Shown: piece after piece, positions 18,196 to 32,081 of the stretch
Numbering within the stretch: the stretch's first letter is position 1
Layout: each line of letters begins with the position of its first letter
Assembly (NCBI GenBank): GCA_029776995.1
Contig: JAKOTZ010000206.1
Span: 1 to 64,000, forward strand
Reading direction: 5' to 3'
DNA length: 64,000 bases
Origin: Candidatus Hydrogenedentota bacterium
GTDB lineage: Bacteria; Hydrogenedentota; Hydrogenedentia; Hydrogenedentales; CAITNO01
Translations under genes and position numbers: made by a program
Notes under the pieces: model-generated
What the model was told of the DNA's origin: nothing
The model's input: only the letters and a program-made list of their open reading frames with translations
The model's database searches: none

Positions 18196-21081
18196 GTGGA
18201 TACCAGGACATTGTGCGAAAGATTGGCCCGTGAATCGGGATGCGAGGTGCGCGGCGATGATCTGATCCGCGCGCTGTATGCCACGGATGCCTCTATCTAC
18301 CAGGTAATGCCCACAGGGGTGGCATTCCCGCGGACAGCCGCGGAAACGGCGCGCCTGGTTCGGGCCGCCGGAGAGGCGGGGATATCGCTCATCGCCCGCG
18401 GCGCGGGAAGCGGTCTGGCGGGCGGCGCCGTCGGGGAGGGGATCATCGTTGATTTTTCCCGGCACATGAACCGCATTATCGCGTTTGACCGGGATCGAAA
18501 AACAGTGCGGCTGGAACCCGGGGTAGTCCTGGATGCCCTGAACGCGTATCTGCAGCCTTGCGGCCTGCAGTTCGGCCCGGATGTGGCCACCAGTTCCCGC
18601 GCCACCCTTGGCGGCATGGTCGGCAACAACTCATCAGGCGCCCGGGCTTCCATTTACGGGGCAACATCCGAACATGTGCTGTCCCTGGAAGTGGTGGACA
18701 GCTGGGGAGAAATCACAGAGACCGCGGCGGGTCCCGCGCCGGATACTGCTTTTGCCCGGGCGATGAATCTGGCGGAAAACATTATGGCAACCGCGGCCGG
18801 TCAGGTCCGTGCCCGGTTTCACGCGCGTATTCCCAAACGCTGGCCGGGTTACGGACTGGACCGGGCACTGCGAAAAAAAGAACAGCTGGGACGGTTCGAT
18901 CCGGCTATGCTCATTACCGGAAGCGAAGGCACGCTGGGACTGGTTACCGCGGCGACCTTAAGCCTAGTGGACCTTCCGCGGGAAAAGGGGCTGGTGGTAT
19001 TGTTTTTCCCCTCCGTACAGGAAGCGCTCGAGGCGTCCGTTCGGCTGCTTCCCCTGAGGCCGGCCGCGATCGAACACATGGATCATGTCCTGTTTGATCA
19101 GACCCGGGGGCAGTCCGCTTTTGCGTCGGTCCGCGCGTTCCTGGAGCTGGATGAAAAGCCCTGCGCCTCGATTCTGATGGTGGAATTTGAGGATGAGGTG
19201 GCCGATAAGACCCGCGAGACCGTGCGGGCGGTTCCGGAGGGAAGGGGTAAAATCTGTTCTTCCGGGGATGCCGCGCGGGTTTGGGCGCTGCGGAAGGCCG
19301 GGCTTTCGCTGCTGACCGGATGCCCCGGTCCCGCGAAACCTACAGCGGGCATCGAGGACGTTTGCGTCCCGCCCGAACGGCTGGCGGATTATGCCGCGGC
19401 GCTGCGGGAGATTTTAAGCCGGGAGGGGCTTCAGGCGTCTTTTTACGGTCACGCCGGGTCGGGGCTGCTGCACGTGCGGCCGGTGGTAGACCTGCACAGA
19501 CCGGAAGACATCCGGAAGTTCCGCCGGGTAGCGGTAGCGTGTTTTGAGCTGTCCCGCGCGTTTGACGGCTCTCCGGCGGCGGAACATGGGGTGGGAATTG
19601 CCCGGACGGAATTTCTGGCGGAATGGCTGGGGCCTGAATTGCGTCAGGCGATGGCCGGAATAAAAGAACATTTGGATCCCCGTGGCATCCTGAACCCGGG
19701 GAAAATTATTGACACGGGCCGATACCGCTTTGACCGTGACCTCCGGCAGGGACCGGGCGCTTCGATACCCGTTCCCTTTGAACCCGTGCTGGCCTACGCC
19801 CTCAAGGACAAATCCTTTGTGGGCAACCTGGAACAGTGCAACGGATGCGGCGGCTGCCGGAAGAGCGGTCCCACCATGTGCCCGACGTTCCAGGCGGTTG
19901 GGGATGAGTGGCTGTCCACCCGGGGGCGGGCGAACATCATCCGGGCAGTGCTGGAGTCCCGGCTGGGCAATCCGGACGCCCCCCTGCTGAGCGATGAACT
20001 GGAGCTGGCCCTTGAGAATTGCCTGTCCTGCCGGGCCTGTGCCACGGAATGCCCGTCCAATGTCAACCTGCCGTTGCTCAAAGCTGAACTGCTGCACGCG
20101 AAACATTTGCGGCATGGCGTGCCCCTGAAAGCGCGCGTGCTGAGCCGGGTGGACTGGCTGGGCTGGCTCGGTACCCGGGTTCCGGGCATGGCCAACCGGA
20201 TGCTGAACCGCCCATGGGTGCGGCGCGGCATGAAGTCGGTGCTGGGCCTGACGGATAAACGCCCGCTTCCGGCTTTTGCCCCGGAGACCTTTGACCGGTG
20301 GTGGCGTCGCTACATTAAAAGAAGGCCGTCAGGTAAAACGGCAGGTCCGACTTCCCGGGGACCGGTGCTGCTTTGGATAGATTGTTTTTCCCGGTACTAT
20401 GAGCCGGAGATCGCCCGGGCCGCTGTGGTCGTGCTCGAATCGGCGGGTTATGAGGTTATTATTCCGGAAGGGACAGTCTGTTGCGGCAGGCCCGCTTTCA
20501 GCATGGGACGGCTTGACCTGGCCCGGTCCATGGGAGCCCGGAATATTGAAGTCTTGAGGCGCTGGCCGTGGGATGTGGTATTTCTGGAACCCTCCTGCGG
20601 TTCCATGTTTCTGGAGGATTACCGGGAGCTGAATCTTTCTGGAGCGGAGGATCTGGCGAAACGGGCGTATTCTTTTGAACTGTTTGTGGACCGTCTGCTG
20701 GAGCAGGATTCGGCGGCGTTGAGATGGAACGGGCGCGCGGGGCGTTGCGCGATGCACGTGCACTGCCATGCCAAGGCGGCGGTACCGCCGGAGCGTTTTC
20801 GCCGGGCGGCATCCAAAGTTCCCGGCGCGGAGGTTACCCTGCTGGACACCGGCTGCTGCGGCATGGCGGGAGCTTTTGGGGCCATGGGAGACAAGTACAG
20901 CCTTTCCGTACAGGTGGCACAGCCCCTCATTGATCTGGTAAACGGCCTGGCGGAGGATGTTGACCTGTTAGTCTCCGGAACCAGCTGCCGTCAACAGTTA
21001 ACGCACCTGACCTCCAGAAAACCGGTGCATTTCGCCCAGTGGCTTGCGTCGCGGATTGATATTCACGGTTTTCTTGACTGA
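18196..21081 (+). CDS. FAD-linked oxidase fused to Fe-S/CCG-domain protein (D-lactate/glycolate dehydrogenase-like)
   Basis: FAD_binding_4 'MPTGVAFPRTAAETARLVRAAGEAGISLIARGAGSGLAGGAVG'; 'CNGCGGCRKSGPTMCPTF' and 'CLSCRACATECPSNV' Fe-S motifs; CCG motifs 'CCGRPAFSMG', 'CCGMAGAFG'. Confidence 0.9.
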   Translation: MDTRTLCERLARESGCEVRGDDLIRALYATDASIYQVMPTGVAFPRTAAETARLVRAAGEAGISLIARGAGSGLAGGAVGEGIIVDFSRHMNRIIAFDRDRKTVRLEPGVVLDALNAYLQPCGLQFGPDVATSSRATLGGMVGNNSSGARASIYGATSEHVLSLEVVDSWGEITETAAGPAPDTAFARAMNLAENIMATAAGQVRARFHARIPKRWPGYGLDRALRKKEQLGRFDPAMLITGSEGTLGLVTAATLSLVDLPREKGLVVLFFPSVQEALEASVRLLPLRPAAIEHMDHVLFDQTRGQSAFASVRAFLELDEKPCASILMVEFEDEVADKTRETVRAVPEGRGKICSSGDAARVWALRKAGLSLLTGCPGPAKPTAGIEDVCVPPERLADYAAALREILSREGLQASFYGHAGSGLLHVRPVVDLHRPEDIRKFRRVAVACFELSRAFDGSPAAEHGVGIARTEFLAEWLGPELRQAMAGIKEHLDPRGILNPGKIIDTGRYRFDRDLRQGPGASIPVPFEPVLAYALKDKSFVGNLEQCNGCGGCRKSGPTMCPTFQAVGDEWLSTRGRANIIRAVLESRLGNPDAPLLSDELELALENCLSCRACATECPSNVNLPLLKAELLHAKHLRHGVPLKARVLSRVDWLGWLGTRVPGMANRMLNRPWVRRGMKSVLGLTDKRPLPAFAPETFDRWWRRYIKRRPSGKTAGPTSRGPVLLWIDCFSRYYEPEIARAAVVVLESAGYEVIIPEGTVCCGRPAFSMGRLDLARSMGARNIEVLRRWPWDVVFLEPSCGSMFLEDYRELNLSGAEDLAKRAYSFELFVDRLLEQDSAALRWNGRAGRCAMHVHCHAKAAVPPERFRRAASKVPGAEVTLLDTGCCGMAGAFGAMGDKYSLSVQVAQPLIDLVNGLAEDVDLLVSGTSCRQQLTHLTSRKPVHFAQWLASRIDIHGFLD

Positions 21082-21103
21082 AAGCGGTCATTTCTGATAC
21101 AAT
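21074..21103 (+). promoter_or_regulatory. Sigma-70-type promoter P1 upstream of rpoBC (TTGACT-18-TACAAT, TGA extended -10)
   Basis: -35 TTGACT 21074-21079 overlaps upstream stop codon; -10 TACAAT 21098-21103. Confidence 0.6.
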
Positions 21104-21183
21104 AATTTTATCTGGCCATTGGAGAATGATCTGTGACGTCGATGATCGGGCGAAGTTTATGCCACAAGGGGGAGTAGTCTGTC

Positions 21184-21212
21184 TTGACTCAGGGCATTAT
21201 TTTTGCTATAGT
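21184..21212 (+). promoter_or_regulatory. Sigma-70-type promoter P2 upstream of rpoBC (TTGACT-17-TATAGT, TGC extended -10)
   Basis: -35 TTGACT 21184-21189; 17-nt spacer; -10 TATAGT 21207-21212. Confidence 0.7.
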
Positions 21213-21335
21213 ATTCCCTCCATTTTCGCAAACGCTGAAAAACCCTGATTTTTAGGTCGGGAGGATAGCGGCGTCCCGTCAGAATCGTGAGTTAAAGCCT
21301 TAGAGAACAAGGCTGTCGCATCAAGGAGAGTACGC

Positions 21336-24300
21336 ATGGCTGTCGCGCATCAGATTGAACGGCTGAATCTGGGCAAGCTCTCGGAGACGGTGGAACTTCC
21401 AGACCTGATAGAGATCCAGACGAAATCCTATTCCGATTTTCTTCAGTGGGACGTACCCCCGGATGAGCGGAAACTGATCGGACTCCAGGCTGTATTCCAG
21501 GAAATTTTTCCTATCGAATCCAATAACGGAATGGCCCGGCTGGAGTTCGTCAGTTACAGCCTGTTTCCTCCGAAGAATACGGTTCAGGAATGCCAGGATC
21601 GGGGGCTGACTTATGCCGCCACCCTCCGGGCTGTTTTGCGTCTGGTGCAGTTTGAAGAAATGCCATCTTCCTCAGAGAAGGTGGTGCGCAATATCGTTGA
21701 AAATGAGGTTTACCTTGGCGAATTGCCCGTGATGACCCCCAACGGCACGTTTATCATCAACGGCGCCGAACGTGTCATCGTGAGCCAGTTGCACAAATCC
21801 CCCGGAGTATCTTTCGAATACAAGCAGATGGTTACCGGGAAGAAGGTGCTCAGCGGAAAAATTACGCCTTACCGGGGCGCCTGGCTGGAATTTGACTATG
21901 ACATGAACGACCACCTCTGGGTGACCGTCGACCGTCGGGGAAAGATTCCGGCTACCACGTTCCTTAAAGCGCTGGGCTATACGGATCCCGAGGCCATACT
22001 GGCCATGTTCTACCGGATTGACACGCTGTCCCTGCAGGCGCGGGGGCGCCAGCGCTCCATGCGCCTGAATGACCAGCCGGTCAAACTGGAAGACGTGCTG
22101 GGAGGATGGATCGCGGAAGACGTTATAGACGAAGAAACCGGTGAAATTTATGCGGATGCCGCGACGGAACTGACCCATGATGTACTGGAAATGCTGTTTC
22201 AGAAGCGTGTTCCGCGCCTGAAATTCATATCACCCCAGTCAGTAGCCCTGGATCCATCGATTGTGCGTACGCTGCACCACGACCAGATCATGACTGAAGA
22301 CCAGGCGCGCCAGGAACTCTACAAGCGTCTCCGGCCCGGCGATCCCGATACGACCGCCAGTACCTACCGCAACCATTTTGAGCGGCTGTTTTTTGACCAG
22401 GCCCGCTATGATCTGGCCCCGGTGGGACGCTACAAGATCAATCGTAAACTGGGGCTGAAAGTGGACCAGTCCATTCGGGTGCTTACCAGGGAAGATGTGG
22501 TGGCCACCTTACAGTATATGCACCGCCTGCGCCTGGGAGACGGGGTCGTGGATGATATTGATCACCTCGGCAATCGCCGGGTGCGTGCCGTGGGCGAGCT
22601 GCTCGGGAACCAGATCCGGGTAGGTCTTGCCCGCATGGAGAGGACCATCAAGGAAAGGCTGGGATATTCTCAGCAGGATCCCGCCCAGATGACCCCCCAG
22701 AGTATCATCAATCCGAAACCGCTGCAGGCCGTTATCAAGGAATTTTTCGGGCGGAGTCCCCTGTCCCATTTCATGGACCAGATCAATCCCCTGGCTGAGC
22801 TGACCCATAAGCGCCGACTCAGCGCCCTGGGGCCGGGCGGACTGTCGCGGGATCGGGCCGGATTCGAAGTCCGGGACGTCCATCCAACCCATTACGGCCG
22901 GATCTGCCCCATTGAGACACCGGAAGGTCCGAATATCGGCCTTATGGCCTCTCTGGCGACGTATGCCCGGATCAATGAATTCGGGTTTATCGAGACGCCG
23001 TACCGCAAAGTGGAAAAAGGTCGGGTTACCGATACGGTGCACATGCTCTCCGCTTACGATGAAGACAACTACACCGTTGCCCAGGCCAACGCGGAAACCG
23101 ACAAAAAAGGCCGGTTCGTGAGTCCCCTGGTGCTTTGCCGCCGGCGCGGCGACTTTCCCCGGGTGGCGCCGGAACAGGTGGATTACATCGACGTGTCCAC
23201 CCGCCAGATGGTGAGCGTGGCCGCGGCCCTGGTGCCGTTCCTGGAACACGACGACGCCAACCGCGCGCTGATGGGCTCCAACATGCAGCGGCAGGCCGTC
23301 CCGCTGCTGCGTACCGAAGCGCCCCTGGTAGGCACCGGCCTGGAGGCTGTCGCCGCCCGGAACTCCGGCGCTGTCGTGATAGCCGAACGGGACGGCGTGG
23401 TCGAATATGCGGACGGGAACCGCATCCTGGTCCGGGTGGAGGAGCACACAGGGAATCCATTCCGTGCCGAAGTGGACGAATACCAGCTGCGCAAATACCA
23501 GCGGTCCAACCAGAACACCTGTATTAACCAGCGTCCCCTCGTGATGGCCGGCGACCGCGTGAAGAAGGGGGACGTGATTACCGACGGAACGGCCACGGAT
23601 CAGGGCGAACTGGCGCTGGGCCGGAACGTGCTGGTGGCGTTCATGCCCTGGGAAGGGTACAACTTCGAGGACGCCATCATTCTCAACGAAGACCTCGTGA
23701 AGGAAGATGTCTTCACCTCGGTGCACATCAATGTGTATAAATTGGAAGCCCGCGAGACCAAGCTGGGACCGGAGGAAATTACGCGGGATATCCCCAACGT
23801 GGGAGAAGACGCCCTGCGGAACCTCGACGAGCGCGGTATCGTGTATATCGGCGCCAAAGTGGGGCCTGACGATATTCTGGTCGGCAAAGTCACTCCCAAA
23901 GGCGAGACCGATCTCGCGCCCGAAGAAAAGCTGCTTCGGGCGATATTCGGCGACAAGGCGGAAGATGTCCGGGATGCCTCCCTTCGCATGCCCACGGGCG
24001 CGAGCGGGGTCGTTATCGACGTAAAAATCTGCAGCCGGCGCGACAAGGCGCTGGATGCCCAGGCCAAAAAGCAGTTCAAACAGGAGCAGGAAAAACTCGA
24101 GCAGTACTACGAGGAACGCATCAACCGGATCCGCGATACCTTTGAACGCCTGGTTCGTGAAGACGTAATGGGGCTGACCATCCTGGAAGACGTGGTGGAT
24201 TACAGCTCTGACGAGGTCGTGCTCGAAAAGGGCCGGCGCGTCATGGTCAAGCATATCAAGTCGCTTCCCTACAGCGTGCTGGCGCGGCTTAAAGTGTCCG

Positions 24301-25202
24301 ATCCCGCCGTGCAGCAGAAATTTTCCCGGCTGGTCAACATGGCGGCGCTGGAAGAGGCTACCCTTACCGCCCAGCGGGACGCGCGGATAGAACGGTTGCG
24401 CAAGGGGGATGAGCTGCCCGCCGGGGTGCTCAAATCCGTCAAGGTGTACGTGGCCAGCCGCCGGCGCATGTCGGTGGGCGACAAGATGGCCGGGCGCCAC
24501 GGAAACAAAGGCGTAGTATCCCGGATCGTGCCGCGGGAGGACATGCCGTTCCTTCCGGACGGCACGCCGGTGCAAATCCTGCTGAATCCCCTGGGTGTGC
24601 CCTCCCGAATGAACGTGGGCCAGCTGCTGGAGACGCATCTGGGATGGGCTGTCCAGAAGCTGGGGCTGCGCGTGGCATCCCCCGTTTTCAACGGCGCGTC
24701 GGAAAGCCAGATCCGCGAGCTGTTGCGCAAGGCGGGACTTCCGGAGAACGGAAAACTTCGGCTGCGTGACGGTAAAACCGGCGAACCCATGTATCAGGAC
24801 ACCTGCGTGGGATACATCTACATGATGAAACTGAACCATCTGGTGGATGACAAAATTCACGCGCGGGCTACGGGGCCCTACTCGCTGGTGACGCAGCAGC
24901 CGCTGGGCGGCAAGGCGCAGAACGGCGGCCAGCGGTTCGGCGAAATGGAAGTGTGGGCGCTGGAAGCCTACGGCGCGGCCTATACCCTTCAGGAAATGCT
25001 GACGATCAAGTCCGATGACCTGCAGGGCCGCACGTGGGCCTACGAGGCGATCGTGAAGGGAACCCGGGAAATCGAACCGGGAACGCCCGAATCGTTCAAC
25101 GTGCTGGTACGTGAAATGCAGGCCCTGTGCCTCGATGTCATCAAACTGGTGCGCAAACAGGGTATCGGCACGGACACGGATGAAGAAAACGAGGAGGAAT
25201 GA
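21336..25202 (+). CDS. rpoB: DNA-directed RNA polymerase subunit beta
   Basis: Full-length RpoB, e.g. '[19 protein letters not shown]', '[17 protein letters not shown]'; RBS AAGGAG. Confidence 0.99.
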   Translation: MAVAHQIERLNLGKLSETVELPDLIEIQTKSYSDFLQWDVPPDERKLIGLQAVFQEIFPIESNNGMARLEFVSYSLFPPKNTVQECQDRGLTYAATLRAVLRLVQFEEMPSSSEKVVRNIVENEVYLGELPVMTPNGTFIINGAERVIVSQLHKSPGVSFEYKQMVTGKKVLSGKITPYRGAWLEFDYDMNDHLWVTVDRRGKIPATTFLKALGYTDPEAILAMFYRIDTLSLQARGRQRSMRLNDQPVKLEDVLGGWIAEDVIDEETGEIYADAATELTHDVLEMLFQKRVPRLKFISPQSVALDPSIVRTLHHDQIMTEDQARQELYKRLRPGDPDTTASTYRNHFERLFFDQARYDLAPVGRYKINRKLGLKVDQSIRVLTREDVVATLQYMHRLRLGDGVVDDIDHLGNRRVRAVGELLGNQIRVGLARMERTIKERLGYSQQDPAQMTPQSIINPKPLQAVIKEFFGRSPLSHFMDQINPLAELTHKRRLSALGPGGLSRDRAGFEVRDVHPTHYGRICPIETPEGPNIGLMASLATYARINEFGFIETPYRKVEKGRVTDTVHMLSAYDEDNYTVAQANAETDKKGRFVSPLVLCRRRGDFPRVAPEQVDYIDVSTRQMVSVAAALVPFLEHDDANRALMGSNMQRQAVPLLRTEAPLVGTGLEAVAARNSGAVVIAERDGVVEYADGNRILVRVEEHTGNPFRAEVDEYQLRKYQRSNQNTCINQRPLVMAGDRVKKGDVITDGTATDQGELALGRNVLVAFMPWEGYNFEDAIILNEDLVKEDVFTSVHINVYKLEARETKLGPEEITRDIPNVGEDALRNLDERGIVYIGAKVGPDDILVGKVTPKGETDLAPEEKLLRAIFGDKAEDVRDASLRMPTGASGVVIDVKICSRRDKALDAQAKKQFKQEQEKLEQYYEERINRIRDTFERLVREDVMGLTILEDVVDYSSDEVVLEKGRRVMVKHIKSLPYSVLARLKVSDPAVQQKFSRLVNMAALEEATLTAQRDARIERLRKGDELPAGVLKSVKVYVASRRRMSVGDKMAGRHGNKGVVSRIVPREDMPFLPDGTPVQILLNPLGVPSRMNVGQLLETHLGWAVQKLGLRVASPVFNGASESQIRELLRKAGLPENGKLRLRDGKTGEPMYQDTCVGYIYMMKLNHLVDDKIHARATGPYSLVTQQPLGGKAQNGGQRFGEMEVWALEAYGAAYTLQEMLTIKSDDLQGRTWAYEAIVKGTREIEPGTPESFNVLVREMQALCLDVIKLVRKQGIGTDTDEENEEE

Positions 25203-25205
25203 CCC

Positions 25206-28200
25206 TTGGCCACATACATCCCCACTACTGGCGAACGGTTTGACGCCCTGCAGATTCGGATTGCGTCTCCTGAAGAAATCCGGAAATGGTCCAGGGGCGA
25301 AGTAAAACGTCCTGAGACCATTAATTACCGCACGTTCAAACCTGAACGGGAAGGGTTGTTCTGCGAACGCATTTTCGGTCCGACCAAAGACTGGGAATGC
25401 GGCTGCGGGAAATATAAAAAGGTGAAACACCGCGGAATCGTCTGCGACCGCTGCGGCGTGGAGATCACAGAGGCCCGGGTGCGGCGCGAACGGATGGGGC
25501 ATATTAACCTGGCGGTGCCCATCGCCCACATCTGGTTTTTCAAAAATAACCCGAGCTGTATCGGAAGCCTCCTGAACCTGCCGATCCGTTCCCTTGAACG
25601 CGTAATTTATTATGAGCAGTACCTGGTGCTGGATCCCGGCAGCGTGCCGGAGCTTTCCCGGCTGCAGCTGCTCTCCCAGGACGACTACGAACATGTGGTG
25701 GATAAGTACGGGGCGGATGCGTTTGAAGCGGAAATGGGCGCGCCCGCCATCCAGAAAGTCCTGATGAACATGGATCTGGATCAGCTGGCTTCGGAGCTGC
25801 GGGTGGAATTCCATGAGGCGACTTCAGCCCAGGTCAAGATGAAACTGGTGAAGCGGATGAAGATCGTGGAGTTCCTCCGCAAATCAGGCAACCGGCCAGA
25901 GTGGATGATCCTCGAAGTTATTCCAGTCATGCCGCCTGATTTGCGCCCGCTGGTTCCGCTGGACGGCGGACGTTATGCCACCAGTGACCTGAATGACCTC
26001 TACCGCAGGGTCATCAACCGGAACAACCGGCTGAAGCGTCTGATCGAACTGCGCGCGCCTGAAGTTATTCTGCGGAATGAAAAGCGCATGTTGCAGGAAG
26101 CGGTTGATGCGCTGTTCGACAACGGCCGCCACGGCAGGCCGGTTACCGGGTCCAACAACCGGCAGCTGAAGTCGCTCAGCGACATGCTGAAAGGCAAGCA
26201 GGGCCGCTTCCGCCAGAATCTGCTGGGCAAACGGATAGACTATTCCGGCCGCTCGGTGATTGTTGTGGGGCCTGAACTCAAACTCCATCAGTGCGGCCTG
26301 CCCAAACGGATGGTTCTGGAACTGTTTGAGCCCTTCATCATTAATCAGTTGCGTGAACGCGGACATGCCAGTACGATCAAAGCCGCGAAAAAGATGATAC
26401 AGCAGGGGCGTACGGAAGTGTGGGACGTGCTGGAAGACGTAATCCGCGACCATCCGGTGCTGCTGAACCGCGCGCCTACGCTGCACCGGCTCAGTATCCA
26501 GGCTTTCCAGCCGGTGATGATCGAAGGAAAGGCGATTCGGCTGCATCCGCTGGTCTGCCGCGCGTTTAACGCGGATTTCGACGGCGACCAGATGGCGGTG
26601 CACGTGCCGCTCTTTCCGGCCGCACAGCTGGAAGCCCTGCTGCTCATGATGTCAGCCACGAACATTTTCTCTCCTTCAGACGGTTCACCTATTGTAACCC
26701 CCACCCAGGATATTGTGTTGGGGATCGCCTGGCTGACCAAGGCCAAGCAGGGCGTCAAAGGAGAATGGAAAAAAGAGTGGTCCAGGTTTGAGGACGGCCG
26801 GGAAATTATCCTGAAACCGGGGAAGGTATACCCGGACTGCGAGTCTGTTGTGTTGGCCCACGAACGGGGCGAAGTGGATATTCACGCCGAGATCCGGTTG
26901 CGCTCTAACGGAAAGGTTATCGCGACGACAGTGGGGCGGGTCATTCTGGCCGAACATCTTCCCAAAGAGATCACCATCGAGGACGTGAACAGGTATCACG
27001 ACCAGGCCAGTATCGGCCGGGTGATTGCCGAATGTTACCGCCGCCACGGACACCACAAAACCATCGAACTGCTCGACGCGCTGAAAGCGGTCGGCTTCAA
27101 ATACGCCACCCGCTCGGGGCTTTCTATTGCCATAGACGACCTCATCATTCCCCAAGAAAAGGAAGAGATGATACGCAAAGGGGAACAGGAAGTCAGAAAC
27201 ATTGAATCCCAGCACGCCCAGGGTCTGTGCACCACACAGGAACGGTACTCGCGTATTGTGGACCTCTGGACGGAAGTGTCCGACCAGCTGGCCAGCAAAA
27301 TGGTCGATGAAATGAAAAACAACGACCAGGGATTCACGGGCGTATACCTGATGTTCGAGTCCGGAGCCCGAGGCAGCAAAAAGCAGATTCGGCAGCTGGC
27401 GGCCATGCGCGGACTGATGTCCAAACCCAATGGCGATATCATCGAATCGCCAATCATCTCGAATTTCCGGGAAGGCCTTACCGTGGTCGAATACTTCATC
27501 TCGTCCCACGGCGCGCGGAAAGGATTGTCGGATACCGCCCTCAAAACAGCTGACGCGGGCTATCTTACCCGCCGGCTGGTCGACGTGGCGCAGGATGTCG
27601 TCATCGAAGAAGATGACTGCGGCACCCTGAATGGTATCTGGGTGGAACCCCTCAACGTCGGACAGGATACCACGGTTACCCTGGCGGAACGTATTGTCGG
27701 GCGCTATCCGCTGAGTGACATCTATATATCCGGTGAACCGGAACCGGTGGTCCGGGAAGGTGAAGAAATTGACGAAGAAAAAGCCAAGCGGATCATGGAT
27801 GCGGGCCTGCCGGGCGTAACGATCCGGTCCGTTCTGACCTGTCAGTCCAAAAAAGGCGTCTGCGCCAAGTGCTACGGGCGCAACCTGGCTACGGGCCACC
27901 TGGTAGAACTGGGCGAAGCCGTGGGAATTATCGCCGCGCAGTCCATCGGTGAGCCCGGCACCCAGCTGACCATGCGGACTTTCCATATCGGCGGCACCGC
28001 ATCCCGCAGGGTTGAAACGGGCGATGTACGGGCTCCGGAAAGTGGTACGTTGCGTTTCCTGAACATCAAGACAACTCCCGGGAAAGATGGCGCGGAAATC
28101 GTGCTGAACCGGGGCGGCGAAATTATCTTGCTGAACGCCGAGGGTAAGGAAATTCAGCGGATCCCGCTTGGCCCGGGCTTCCAGCTGCTGTGCCAGGAAG

Positions 28201-29321
28201 GCGCTAAAGTGCGCAAAGGCGCTTTGCTGGTCCGGCGCGACCCGTACAACGACCTGGTGGTGGCTGAAGCGGATGGCGTGGTCTCCCTTGAAGGTATGGA
28301 GAAGGGGGTAACCATCCGCATGGAGATCAATAAGGAGACCGGGCTGGAAGAAGTGGTGGTCACCGAGCACCGCCACGATAAACATCCCCAGATTACGATC
28401 AAGGATCCGGAAACCGGACATGTGCTGGCGTTCGTAACCCTGAGGCCGGGAACCCACGTCATGGTGGCAGACAATGCCAGGGTGGAGAAAGGTGAAATCC
28501 TGGCCAAAACGCCGCGGGAAATGGAGAAAACCAGTGATATCACCGGTGGTCTGCCCCGCGTCGAAGAGCTCTTTGAAGCCCGCCAGCCCAAGAATCCGGC
28601 GATTATCAGCCCCATCGAGGGGATTGTCTACCTCGACACGGCGGCGAAAAATATGCGGCGCATCGTGGTCAAGCCTGAGGTCGGCAAGGAATGGGACAGG
28701 CTGGTTCCCGTGCACAAGCATATCAACGTTCAGACCGGAGACAAGGTCTATCCCGGCCAGCGCCTGACCGACGGACCCATCAACCCGCAGGATATCCTGG
28801 ACGTGCTCGGTGAAGACGCGCTGCGCAAACACCTCCTGGATGAAATTCAGAAGGTATACCGGGCCCAGGGCGTGCGCACCAACGACAAGCACATCGAAGT
28901 GATTATCCGCCAGATGCTTCGGAAAGTCCGCATCAAGGACGATCCGGGGGATACGCCGTTCCTGGCCCAGGAAGAGGTGGACCGCATCCGCTTCGAAGAG
29001 GAGAACAGGAAAACGGCCATGAACGACGGCCGGCCGGCGGAAGCCGAACCCATTCTCCAGGGTATTTCCAAGGCGGCGCTCAGCACCAGCAGCTTCGTGG
29101 CGGCCGCATCTTTCCAGCTGACCACCCGCGTGCTCACGGAGGCTGCTATCAGCGGGAAGATTGACCAACTGACCGGCCTCAAAGAAAATGTTATTATCGG
29201 ACACCTGATCCCGGCGGGCACCGGCAGCCGTTTCTATCGCGATTCCCGGCCTGTGGTTCGCGAGGAAAATGTCGAGGACCTGCTGGACATAGAGGACATG
29301 GGAGTAGGCGCGACGGAGTAA
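25206..29321 (+). CDS. rpoC: DNA-directed RNA polymerase subunit beta'
   Basis: '[15 protein letters not shown]' catalytic motif; zinc-ribbon '[22 protein letters not shown]'; TTG start. Confidence 0.99.
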   Translation: MATYIPTTGERFDALQIRIASPEEIRKWSRGEVKRPETINYRTFKPEREGLFCERIFGPTKDWECGCGKYKKVKHRGIVCDRCGVEITEARVRRERMGHINLAVPIAHIWFFKNNPSCIGSLLNLPIRSLERVIYYEQYLVLDPGSVPELSRLQLLSQDDYEHVVDKYGADAFEAEMGAPAIQKVLMNMDLDQLASELRVEFHEATSAQVKMKLVKRMKIVEFLRKSGNRPEWMILEVIPVMPPDLRPLVPLDGGRYATSDLNDLYRRVINRNNRLKRLIELRAPEVILRNEKRMLQEAVDALFDNGRHGRPVTGSNNRQLKSLSDMLKGKQGRFRQNLLGKRIDYSGRSVIVVGPELKLHQCGLPKRMVLELFEPFIINQLRERGHASTIKAAKKMIQQGRTEVWDVLEDVIRDHPVLLNRAPTLHRLSIQAFQPVMIEGKAIRLHPLVCRAFNADFDGDQMAVHVPLFPAAQLEALLLMMSATNIFSPSDGSPIVTPTQDIVLGIAWLTKAKQGVKGEWKKEWSRFEDGREIILKPGKVYPDCESVVLAHERGEVDIHAEIRLRSNGKVIATTVGRVILAEHLPKEITIEDVNRYHDQASIGRVIAECYRRHGHHKTIELLDALKAVGFKYATRSGLSIAIDDLIIPQEKEEMIRKGEQEVRNIESQHAQGLCTTQERYSRIVDLWTEVSDQLASKMVDEMKNNDQGFTGVYLMFESGARGSKKQIRQLAAMRGLMSKPNGDIIESPIISNFREGLTVVEYFISSHGARKGLSDTALKTADAGYLTRRLVDVAQDVVIEEDDCGTLNGIWVEPLNVGQDTTVTLAERIVGRYPLSDIYISGEPEPVVREGEEIDEEKAKRIMDAGLPGVTIRSVLTCQSKKGVCAKCYGRNLATGHLVELGEAVGIIAAQSIGEPGTQLTMRTFHIGGTASRRVETGDVRAPESGTLRFLNIKTTPGKDGAEIVLNRGGEIILLNAEGKEIQRIPLGPGFQLLCQEGAKVRKGALLVRRDPYNDLVVAEADGVVSLEGMEKGVTIRMEINKETGLEEVVVTEHRHDKHPQITIKDPETGHVLAFVTLRPGTHVMVADNARVEKGEILAKTPREMEKTSDITGGLPRVEELFEARQPKNPAIISPIEGIVYLDTAAKNMRRIVVKPEVGKEWDRLVPVHKHINVQTGDKVYPGQRLTDGPINPQDILDVLGEDALRKHLLDEIQKVYRAQGVRTNDKHIEVIIRQMLRKVRIKDDPGDTPFLAQEEVDRIRFEEENRKTAMNDGRPAEAEPILQGISKAALSTSSFVAAASFQLTTRVLTEAAISGKIDQLTGLKENVIIGHLIPAGTGSRFYRDSRPVVREENVEDLLDIEDMGVGATE

Positions 29322-29370
29322 GGAATCGCGAACCGTTAATCGCTCTCCCCAACCGATATGGAAATCTCAT

Positions 29371-29405
29371 GCGCGCGGTCGCGGCTCAGTGCTGTGCCCG
29401 CGCGC
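29371..29405 (+). terminator. Possible hairpin terminator downstream of rpoC
   Basis: 8-bp stem GCGCGCGG / CCGCGCGC; weak T tract after it. Confidence 0.3.
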
Positions 29406-29525
29406 GATAGTTTATCAGCGCGTTGGCGGTACCGTGATTATGGCGCCGGATTCAGACCGGGAGGATTTGTTTGCCGTCACGCAATCTGTGTCCGGAAGTA
29501 ACCTTCCCGCTTAAAGCCTGTCTGG

Positions 29526-29534
29526 TGGTAGAAT
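29526..29534 (+). promoter_or_regulatory. Extended -10 element TGGTAGAAT for the peptidyl-prolyl isomerase gene
   Basis: TGGTAGAAT about 50 nt upstream of the start. Confidence 0.45.
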
Positions 29535-29583
29535 ACCCGCGAGCGCAAATTCGTTTTAAGAGGGATATGAAAAGGGACGTTGC

Positions 29584-30543
29584 ATGTGCGTGTTATGCGG
29601 TCTGTTGCTGAATGTGATGGCTGTTCTGAATACCGGCACAATGGTGGACGGTGTGGCGGCCGCTGTAGGGCGTGAACCGATCCTGCAGAGCGAAGTGATT
29701 GAGGAAGCCGGCGCGGAACTGCAGTCCCTGCGGGACAGCGGACTCTCTCCGAGCGAACTGGAGCGCCAGGCGGACGCAGCGCTGCGGCGCGCGCTGGATC
29801 GTCTGATTGAATATAAATTGGTCTATCGCGAAGCAGCCGGAAAGAAAATCGAGATCCCGGAAAAACAGATTGAACGCCGGGTCACCGCCATTCGCAGGCA
29901 GTACCCATCCCAGGAGGCGTTTCTTAAGGCATTGGCGGACTCCGGCCGCACGGTGGATACCCTGCGGGACGAAGTGCGGAAACAGATGACGGCGTTGCTG
30001 TTCGCGCGGGCCAAGCGCCGGCAGTTCGAGCAGGAAGTCACGGTTACGGAAGAGGATATTCGCCGGTACTACGAGGAAAATACAGAACAGTTTCATCACG
30101 GTCCCCGGGTTAGGGCAAGGCGGATATTCATTGCCGCGGGACGCGATCCCGAAAGCCGGCAGGAGGCCAGAAAGCGGGCCGAGGACATCCTGGACCGACT
30201 GCGGAAGGGAGCGGATTTCGCGCAGACTGCCCTGGATGAATCGGACGGACCGGAAGCGGAAGACGCGGGAATGATGGGATGGATACAGGGAGATTCGCTC
30301 GTTCCCGCGTTGCGCGATGCCCTGGCGCAGCTGGAGCCCGGACAGCTGAGCGATATTATTGAAACTGACTTCGGATACCATATCCTGCTGCTGGAGGAAC
30401 GGCAGGAAGCCGGAGAGATCAGCCTCGAACAGGCCCGCGCTGAAATTGAACCGCTGGTGCGCCGCCAGAAATCCGACGAGCGCTATCAGCGGTGGGTCAA
30501 CACCCTGAGGCAGCAGGCGGATGTCCGGCTGTTTGTCCAGTGA
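29584..30543 (+). CDS. SurA/PpiC-type (parvulin) peptidyl-prolyl isomerase
   Basis: 'ARRIFIAAGRDPESRQEARKRAEDILDRLRKGADFAQTA...GMMGWIQGDSLVPALRDALAQLEPGQLSDIIETDFGYHILLLEE'. Confidence 0.88.
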   Translation: MCVLCGLLLNVMAVLNTGTMVDGVAAAVGREPILQSEVIEEAGAELQSLRDSGLSPSELERQADAALRRALDRLIEYKLVYREAAGKKIEIPEKQIERRVTAIRRQYPSQEAFLKALADSGRTVDTLRDEVRKQMTALLFARAKRRQFEQEVTVTEEDIRRYYEENTEQFHHGPRVRARRIFIAAGRDPESRQEARKRAEDILDRLRKGADFAQTALDESDGPEAEDAGMMGWIQGDSLVPALRDALAQLEPGQLSDIIETDFGYHILLLEERQEAGEISLEQARAEIEPLVRRQKSDERYQRWVNTLRQQADVRLFVQ

Positions 30544-30594
30544 GGCGCGTGATGAACCGCAGTGCTGAACGGTTATTCCTCCGCTGCCAGGCTG

Positions 30595-30603
30595 TGGTAA
30601 AAT
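30595..30603 (+). promoter_or_regulatory. Extended -10 element TGGTAAAAT for eno
   Basis: TGGTAAAAT about 110 nt upstream of eno. Confidence 0.45.
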
Positions 30604-30657
30604 AGCCCCGAATGATGAACGGTCTTCGCGTCTGATGTGTTTCAGTACAGGGCCTGA

Positions 30658-32028
<1,371 letters not shown>

Positions 32029-32045
32029 TTTACGCAAACATCGGA

Positions 32046-32076
32046 GCGGGAGAGGCGGTGCCTCTCCCGCATTTTT
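32046..32076 (+). terminator. Rho-independent terminator after eno
   Basis: Perfect 10-bp stem GCGGGAGAGG-CGGTG-CCTCTCCCGC followed by ATTTTTATAT. Confidence 0.85.
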
Positions 32077-32081
32077 ATATC

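Noticed and set aside
22509-25814. 1101-aa antisense ORF over rpoB
   Set aside because: Shadow ORF caused by high GC and codon bias; rpoB on the plus strand is unambiguous.
26685-29204. 839-aa antisense ORF over rpoC
   Set aside because: Same reason; no recognisable domains and full overlap with rpoC.
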